Origin: Phenylobacterium sp. Root700
GTDB taxonomy: Bacteria; Pseudomonadota; Alphaproteobacteria; Caulobacterales; Caulobacteraceae
Direction: 5' to 3'
Assembly: GCF_001429025.1 (NCBI RefSeq)
Contig: NZ_LMHT01000029.1
Span: 62,001-126,000 of the forward strand
Length of the DNA: 64,000 bases
The notes under the pieces are model-generated. The model ran no database searches. It was not told where the DNA came from and saw nothing but the letters and a program-made list of their open reading frames with translations. Position 1 is the first letter of the stretch. Every line of letters begins with the position of its first letter. Shown here in pieces: positions 59,346 through 64,000 of the stretch. The position numbers and the translations under genes were made by a program.

Positions 59346-61103
59346 ATGGCGGGTTTTCTGGCCGCCCTTTGGACGCCTGGCGATCGGGAGACCGCTGAAC
59401 GGCTAAGGGTTCTGGATCGCGCCGCAAAACGTCAGCCGGCATGGTCCTGGAAGTTGCGGGCTCCAGGGCTGCGCGTTTTAACCGGCGCACGCGCGCCTCT
59501 GGGGCTGCGCCGTCTCAACCAAGACAGTGTGGTCATCGGCGATCTCTTTCGGCGCGATCTTTTGGGCGTCAGGGTTGATGAAAATATAGCGACCGACAGC
59601 CCGGCGCCGGAGGCGGCGTGCCGAGAAATGCTTAAGCGCTACTGGGGGAGGTATGTCGCCATCCTGCGCACTCCTGATGGCGCGACGTCGGTGTTCAGGG
59701 ATCCGTCTGGCGCCCTGGACTGCCTCATCTGGCGCGAGGCGGGCGTCACCTTCGTGGCGACGGATCTTCCGCTCTGGCTTCACGCTTTTCTGCCGAGATC
59801 GGTGGCGGTCGATTGGTCGCGGGTTGAGGACATGCTGCTGGACTCCTCCCAGCTCGCGCTTGAGCCAGGGCTCCGCGGAGTCGGAGCTGTGCCGCCGGGC
59901 GCGATCCAGCGGCTCGGGCCATCTTCAGCGTCAGTGACGACCCTCTGGGCGCCGTCGCAGTTTGCAGGCCTAAACGCCGCATCGAGAAAGGATGCTCTCG
60001 ACGAGCTGCCACGCCTCGTTGACGGGTGTGTCGGGGCCTACGCGGGGAACTCCCGCCTGCTGGCCGAGATTTCAGGGGGCCTGGATTCGGCCATTGTGGC
60101 TTCGGCGATCGTGCGCGCGTCGGCGCCGACGGCAAGTTGGCTGAACTACCATGTCGCTGACCGACAAGGTGACGAGCGGCTCTATGCCCGCGCCGTCGCG
60201 GGGCGCCTGGGCCTGGACCTGACCGAAGCGCTGAAGTCTGAGGCCTCTTTGAGCAAGGCTGGCCTAGCTGAGAGCTCGACGAATGCGCGACCGGGCCTGA
60301 ACGGGCTCGACGCCCAGTACGATCAAGACGTTCTTGATCGTTGCCTAGCTGCCGGCGCTGACAGGATACTCACTGGTCAGGGTGGGGACACAGTCTTCTA
60401 CCAGATGGCGACCCCGCTGATCGCCGCCGACCATCTTCAACAGGCTGGCCTTACGGGCCTCAACTCGTCGGTTTTCTTTGATATCGCGCGATGGACCCGC
60501 CAATCGCTCTGGAGCGTGCTGCGGATCGCCGCCGTCGAGGCGGCGGGGTGGGGCGGTGGCGCCGCACGCACGCCTCCGGATTTCCTATCGGCTCATCTTC
60601 GACGACGGGCGAAGGCGATGCCTGTGCATCCCTGGCTTGCTGACCAGGACCTGAGCCCAGCTAAGCGGCGGCAGGTCCAAGGGCTCGCACATACCCAACT
60701 TTTTTATGGCGCGTGTGCACGCTCGCGGGGAGCCGATCTAATCCATCCGCTACTCTCCCAACCAATCGTTGAGTATGCGCTTGGCCTGTCGGCGGTCGCT
60801 CAGACCGAGGGAGGACGTGACCGCGCCTTGGCGCGCGCGGCCTTCGCTGGGCGTTTGCCCGACACCGTCATCCAGCGTCGTTCAAAAGGCGCCATGACCG
60901 CCTATTATGGCCGGATGCTTGCGGCGAGCTTGCCCGTGCTGAGGCCGATGTTGCTGGAGGGACGGCTCGCTGCGCAGGGCCTGGTGGATCGTTCCAGGCT
61001 GGAGGTCATCCTCGACGAAGACGATCTCATCGTGCGCGGACATTATGGGGAGCTGATGACCCTCACGGCGATTGAGGGGTGGGTCGGTCACTGGGACAGA
61101 TAG
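59346..61103 (+). CDS. Lasso-peptide macrolactam synthetase (C), asparagine-synthetase-like
   Basis: The protein has 585 residues. The N-terminal half resembles the AsnB glutaminase domain but residue 2 is Ala, not the catalytic Cys, as expected for a lasso cyclase that needs no ammonia. The ATP-pyrophosphatase domain has EISGGLDSAIVASAI with the SGGLDS loop at 243-248, and later LTGQGGDTVFYQ. It would adenylate Glu8 of the core and join it to Gly1. It begins 1 bp after the B stop codon, so the two are translationally coupled. Confidence 0.94.
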   Translation: MAGFLAALWTPGDRETAERLRVLDRAAKRQPAWSWKLRAPGLRVLTGARAPLGLRRLNQDSVVIGDLFRRDLLGVRVDENIATDSPAPEAACREMLKRYWGRYVAILRTPDGATSVFRDPSGALDCLIWREAGVTFVATDLPLWLHAFLPRSVAVDWSRVEDMLLDSSQLALEPGLRGVGAVPPGAIQRLGPSSASVTTLWAPSQFAGLNAASRKDALDELPRLVDGCVGAYAGNSRLLAEISGGLDSAIVASAIVRASAPTASWLNYHVADRQGDERLYARAVAGRLGLDLTEALKSEASLSKAGLAESSTNARPGLNGLDAQYDQDVLDRCLAAGADRILTGQGGDTVFYQMATPLIAADHLQQAGLTGLNSSVFFDIARWTRQSLWSVLRIAAVEAAGWGGGAARTPPDFLSAHLRRRAKAMPVHPWLADQDLSPAKRRQVQGLAHTQLFYGACARSRGADLIHPLLSQPIVEYALGLSAVAQTEGGRDRALARAAFAGRLPDTVIQRRSKGAMTAYYGRMLAASLPVLRPMLLEGRLAAQGLVDRSRLEVILDEDDLIVRGHYGELMTLTAIEGWVGHWDR

Positions 61104-61274
61104 TTCCGTGCCGCCTGAAATGTCGGCATCGATGACGATCTCTCTGAAACAACGCCTCGACGGAAGCGCGAGCCGGCGAGAGTGGAGCTTGGCTGGGGCT
61201 GCGCCCTCATTGGCTCTCGCCTTTGGACAACCGCTTGCTCGTCCGCCGGCAGCCGCGCTGTTGTCCAGCCAAAT

Positions 61275-61889
61275 CTAGGCCGCATGCGCCAAGGCGCGGC
61301 GCTTCCTAAGCGTTCCCCCCGCTAGGCCGAACCCGACGATCATCAACGCCCAGGTCGCTGGTTCAGGAACTGCTGCGAACTCCCCAATCGTCAGCGTGAC
61401 GGAGTAGGGGGCGCTGCCCATCGTTCGGAAGTAGCCGTCAAAGTTTCCCGACTGCGGGTCGTAGTGGAAGCTGCAGTCGCCAAGCGTCGCGGGCCCGCAC
61501 GGCTTATCGAATCCGCGTGGTGTAGACAGCCATCCATACGCCAGTCCGGTGTCAGCTGTTTGAAGGCAACCATTGGCGGTGTCGCAGTCGAAGGCCAGCA
61601 AGTACTCATTGCCCGTAACCTCCTCAGCGAACGTGTCCCACCACGTGGCCTGACCTTCTACGTAGCCGGTCAGATAGCCATCAAGCAGCTGGGCGCCGCT
61701 GAACGTCAGCTTGGCCAGCGCTTTCGTGCCCTCAATTGGCCAATCGAAGGCCCCCGACGCGGAAAAAAAGCCGTCCTGATCCGGGTCGGTGAACGTAAGC
61801 GAGACCACTTGTGCCGCAGCGACAGGCGTAGCGAGAAGTGCAGCGCAAAGTGGTGCGGCCCAAAACGCGCGCAACATAGATCCACGCAT
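61275..61889 (-). CDS. PEP-CTERM secreted protein
   Basis: The protein has 204 residues. Signal peptide (LRAFWAAPLCAALLATPVAAAQ), a beta-rich domain with YLTGYVEGQATWWDTFAEEV, DCDTANGCL and CGPATLGDCSFHYD (possible disulfides), and the tail VPEPATWALMIVGFGLAGG with KRR. The N-terminal VVSLTFTDPDQDGFFSASG is common in PEP-CTERM proteins of this group. The ATG at 61877 (MLRAFW) is an alternative start. It lies between the lasso C gene and HigBA, with no obvious functional link to either. Confidence 0.85.
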   Translation of the reverse strand: MRGSMLRAFWAAPLCAALLATPVAAAQVVSLTFTDPDQDGFFSASGAFDWPIEGTKALAKLTFSGAQLLDGYLTGYVEGQATWWDTFAEEVTGNEYLLAFDCDTANGCLQTADTGLAYGWLSTPRGFDKPCGPATLGDCSFHYDPQSGNFDGYFRTMGSAPYSVTLTIGEFAAVPEPATWALMIVGFGLAGGTLRKRRALAHAA

Positions 61890-62225
61890 TGAATATCCTT
61901 CCCCTTATGCCATTCGCCAAACTGGTGATCGACGGGAGTCGATCGTCGCACTTATGCTCCATGATCGGACTATCAGTATGGAGCGGCCGTACCGGCTTGG
62001 CGAGGCGCCCATATGCGTTGCTTGAAAGACGTGAGCAGCAATCCGGCGAAGCGGGCAGGCCTTTCTAGCCATGGGCCTCCTCCCAAAATGGGTTTGCAGG
62101 TGGATGCGGTCGCAGCGTCTGATCGGGCGGCAGTTCCGGACCATCGTCGCCCGTTCGAGTGCAGGAATTTCCCATGGCGGGAAAGGTCAGTTGTTTCCCG
62201 CCATGGGAAATGCGATGGATTTCCT
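61890..62225. other. Intergenic region upstream of higBA
   Basis: It contains the divergent promoters of the PEP-CTERM and higB genes and the inverted repeat at 62167-62211. The frame open here in front of higB lacks a proper start and is not homologous, so no other gene is supported. Confidence 0.5.
62167..62211. promoter_or_regulatory. Perfect 18-bp inverted repeat, HigA operator candidate
   Basis: The arms are 62167-62184 (ATTTCCCATGGCGGGAAA) and 62194-62211 (its exact reverse complement), separated by 9 bp. Each arm also contains a TTTCCC-N5-GGGAAA palindrome. It is 15 bp before higB, where an antitoxin repressor would be expected to bind. Confidence 0.75.
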
Positions 62226-62528
62226 ATGAGGATCGTCGCTCAAAGCTCATTGCAAGCATTCTGGGACAAGCACCCAGAAACCGAAGCGGGCCTGCGCTTG
62301 TGGCTGGATGTCGCCCGCAAGGCTGAGTGGAAGTCGATGGATGAGGTTCAGCATCGCTGGTCGAAGGCCAAGGTGCTGAATGGTGAGCTGGTTCGTTTCG
62401 AGATAGCCGGCGGCGACTATCGGATGATTTGCGCTTTCCAGTTCCGGGCGCAGATCATTTGGGTGAAATTTCTCGGAACCCACGCCCGATACGACCGGGT
62501 CGACGTCCTGACCGTGGATATGTTTTGA
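62226..62528 (+). CDS. higB: HigB-family toxin
   Basis: The protein has 100 residues. The RelE-like mRNA interferase fold of HigB is visible: LQAFWDKHPETEAGLRLWLDVARKAEWKSMDEVQHRWSKAKVL, VRFEIAGGDYRMICAFQF and VWVKFLGTHARYDRVD. These proteins cut mRNA on the ribosome. It is preceded by the inverted repeat and followed by its antitoxin 8 bp on. The ATG at 62226 begins the family N-terminus; the long upstream extension is not used. Confidence 0.9.
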   Translation: MRIVAQSSLQAFWDKHPETEAGLRLWLDVARKAEWKSMDEVQHRWSKAKVLNGELVRFEIAGGDYRMICAFQFRAQIIWVKFLGTHARYDRVDVLTVDMF

Positions 62529-62536
62529 AAGGTGGC

Positions 62537-62902
62537 ATGATGGAACTTCACCCCATCCACAATGAAGCCGAACTGAAAGCGGCCAAGGCTGAAATCGCGC
62601 GCCTGTGGAACGCGGAGAGCGATGAGGATGTGCAGCGGCTGGCCGATTGGGCTGAGCTTGTTGACGTGTTCGAAGCCCGCTTGATCAAGTCTGCCCGTGG
62701 CGTTGATCCGGTGGCGGTCATACAGGCCGAAATGGACATGAACGGACGTAGCCGTGCCGATCTGGCCGCGGTGGTAGGTCAAAGCCGTGCGACCGAAATT
62801 CTGAACCGTAAGCGTCCGCTGACGCTCTCGATGATCAGAGCGATCCATAGGGCGTGGGACATTCCAGCTGACATGCTCATTGACGAGTACGAGACGGCCT
62901 AA
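62537..62902 (+). CDS. higA: HigA-family antitoxin, XRE type
   Basis: The protein has 121 residues. The N-terminal part (MELHPIHNEAELKAAKAEIARLW) binds the toxin in this family, and the C-terminal HTH (RSRADLAAVVGQSRATEILNRKRPLTLSMIRAIHRAWDIPADMLI) binds DNA. It neutralises HigB and represses the operon. A GGTGG site precedes two adjacent ATGs (62537 and 62540). Confidence 0.9.
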   Translation: MMELHPIHNEAELKAAKAEIARLWNAESDEDVQRLADWAELVDVFEARLIKSARGVDPVAVIQAEMDMNGRSRADLAAVVGQSRATEILNRKRPLTLSMIRAIHRAWDIPADMLIDEYETA

Positions 62903-63030
62903 GCAGCACGCGCTGGCGAGAGCAGGCTGAGGCCCGGGTTTCGAGACGGGAGTAGCTCGATTGGCAAGGCTCACGTTCCATATGCGGCCGCGCAAGGCGA
63001 GCCGGGGGGCTCAGCACAATTCGGGATGAG

Positions 63031-63999
63031 CTAACGATCAGGCGCGCCAACCGTTCGATCGAGGAAGTTGAATACCTCGTCGTAGAGGCGCCGCAGGTTG
63101 GGCGGACTTCCAATGACATGGCCCTCACCCCAAAAGGTCAGCATTTCTGCGTCCTTGTGTTGTCTGTAGAGGGCACCGAACATTTCCTGGCTCTGGGTCA
63201 GGGACACTATGTCCTGGTCCCCGTGGATGAGCAGCACTGGGGCGGTGATCTTGTCTGCGGCGAACACAGGGCTGTTGCGCACGTAGCGTTTAGGATCCGA
63301 CCAAGGCGTCGTTCCCAGGCCTGCTTGTCCCATCTCAGCCCAGCCCATTCCTGATGTGAGCTCGTACCCGTCCTCTGGGAGCATACGATTGTGCGGCAAG
63401 AACACGCCTCGGGCGCTGACGAGATTTGACGGCGCCGCCGCCGAGATGACGGCCTTGAAGCGCGAGGTCTGGGTGGCGACCGTGAGTGCGCCATAGCCGC
63501 CGAAACTATGCCCCCAGATGGCAAGCCGGTCAGGATCGACGCCGCCGCTCGCCACGGCGGCGTCAACGATGGTGAGGATCTGGTCAGCCAGATCGGCCGC
63601 CGGCTCGCCGGAGTGATGATCACGTGGCAGGCTGGGCAACAGCACGCCATAACCTTGCGCCGTCAGGAGCTCGGCGTGGGTCTGCAATGCTGCGGCTCCG
63701 CCGCCATAGAGGAGGGGCGGCTTGGGCCTCTGAGATCCTGGATAGGGAATGACGACCAGGGGCCGGCGTTGGCCAGGGCGCAAATCCGCAGGAAGATAGA
63801 GCCAGCTTATGCGCTCCTGCCCCTTAGGGTCACGGTGTGAGATCCGCCGCACGATCGGCGGCGTGATTTTCGCAAGGTGCGAGTTGAGGGTGAGGATCAA
63901 CTGGGGAGCCTGTCCCGCCGCCAGCAGGGTGAGGGTCTGGACGCCATGGCGATCGCGTTGAGAGATAACGGCCAGGCCGCGCGCGATCGCCAGAGGCTC
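63031..63999 (-). CDS. Prolyl-oligopeptidase-like hydrolase, probable lasso-peptide isopeptidase (partial)
   Basis: The visible 322 C-terminal residues continue past the window edge. They hold the alpha/beta-hydrolase domain of the S9 (POP) family: catalytic Ser in IWGHSFGGYGAL, Asp in LLIHGDQDIVSL and His in WGEGHVI. Lasso isopeptidases of the AtxE2 type belong to this family, are encoded in proteobacterial lasso loci and open the macrolactam. The gene faces the lasso operon from the right, which supports that assignment. The N-terminal beta-propeller would be beyond the window. A general dipeptidyl peptidase remains possible. Confidence 0.82.
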   Translation of the reverse strand, partial: EPLAIARGLAVISQRDRHGVQTLTLLAAGQAPQLILTLNSHLAKITPPIVRRISHRDPKGQERISWLYLPADLRPGQRRPLVVIPYPGSQRPKPPLLYGGGAAALQTHAELLTAQGYGVLLPSLPRDHHSGEPAADLADQILTIVDAAVASGGVDPDRLAIWGHSFGGYGALTVATQTSRFKAVISAAAPSNLVSARGVFLPHNRMLPEDGYELTSGMGWAEMGQAGLGTTPWSDPKRYVRNSPVFAADKITAPVLLIHGDQDIVSLTQSQEMFGALYRQHKDAEMLTFWGEGHVIGSPPNLRRLYDEVFNFLDRTVGAPDR

Positions 64000-64000
64000 G

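Noticed and set aside
61117..61278. Possible second lasso precursor after the C gene
   Set aside because: The short frame has no leader with Thr at -2 followed by Gly and a suitably placed Asp or Glu, and its composition looks random.
62013..62225. In-frame extension of higB to 171 residues
   Set aside because: It crosses the perfect inverted repeat and has no homology; the family start is at 62226.
1..64000. CRISPR array or phage structural genes
   Set aside because: No regularly spaced direct repeats, cas genes, capsid, portal or tail genes were seen.

Overview
The window is high-GC DNA that reads as an alphaproteobacterium of the Caulobacterales (Caulobacter/Phenylobacterium-like). The evidence is indirect but consistent: several secreted proteins end in the PEPATWAMMIxGFG form of the PEP-CTERM tail, there is a 985-residue TonB-dependent receptor, two Spinster-type MFS paralogues and NodT-type efflux, intergenic palindromes beginning GTCATCC recur, and there is a lasso-peptide locus of the proteobacterial A-B-C type. 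No species can be named from the sequence alone.

Layout. 1-28.6 kb is mostly ordinary chromosome: a partial sulfatase, MFS transporter, PEP-CTERM proteins, a DUF2853-OmpA fusion, an SDR, a soluble chemoreceptor with a CheW-like partner, an ECF42-type sigma factor with its YCII/DGPF partner, a LytS/LytTR two-component pair, cspA, infA, many small DUF proteins, and an EmrAB-OMF efflux operon divergent from a LysR regulator. 28.8-31.1 kb is a small accessory patch: a gene fragment, a tyrosine-recombinase remnant, and an AbiE toxin-antitoxin pair whose toxin gene carries an apparent frameshift. 31.4-43.0 kb returns to chromosome-like genes: YceI, a nucleoside hydrolase / ribokinase / 2OG-Fe(II) oxygenase operon beside the TonB receptor, a second MFS, GST, an M48 peptidase and a PhyH-like oxygenase.

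At 43.24-43.55 kb lies a tRNA-Leu(UAA) gene interrupted after U34 by a 223-nt group I intron. The accessory region begins directly after its CCA end: a hipA gene lacking its 5' part, a PEP-CTERM tail remnant, two small hypothetical genes, then a complete virB1-virB11/virD4 type IV secretion operon (57-45.6 kb, minus strand), read from downstream of an XRE-LuxR regulator. No relaxase is present in the window.

From 57.7 kb rightward is a lasso-peptide cluster: a GntR regulator, a 40-residue precursor (18-residue predicted core, Gly1-Glu8 ring), a fused RRE-peptidase B protein and a cyclase C. At the right edge, on the opposite strand, is the catalytic domain of a lasso-peptide isopeptidase, cut by the window end. 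Between them sit a PEP-CTERM protein and a HigBA toxin-antitoxin pair with a perfect 18-bp inverted repeat. The B and C enzymes would cleave and cyclise the precursor, and the isopeptidase would linearise the product. A short motif shared by the gntR and precursor upstream regions suggests common control.
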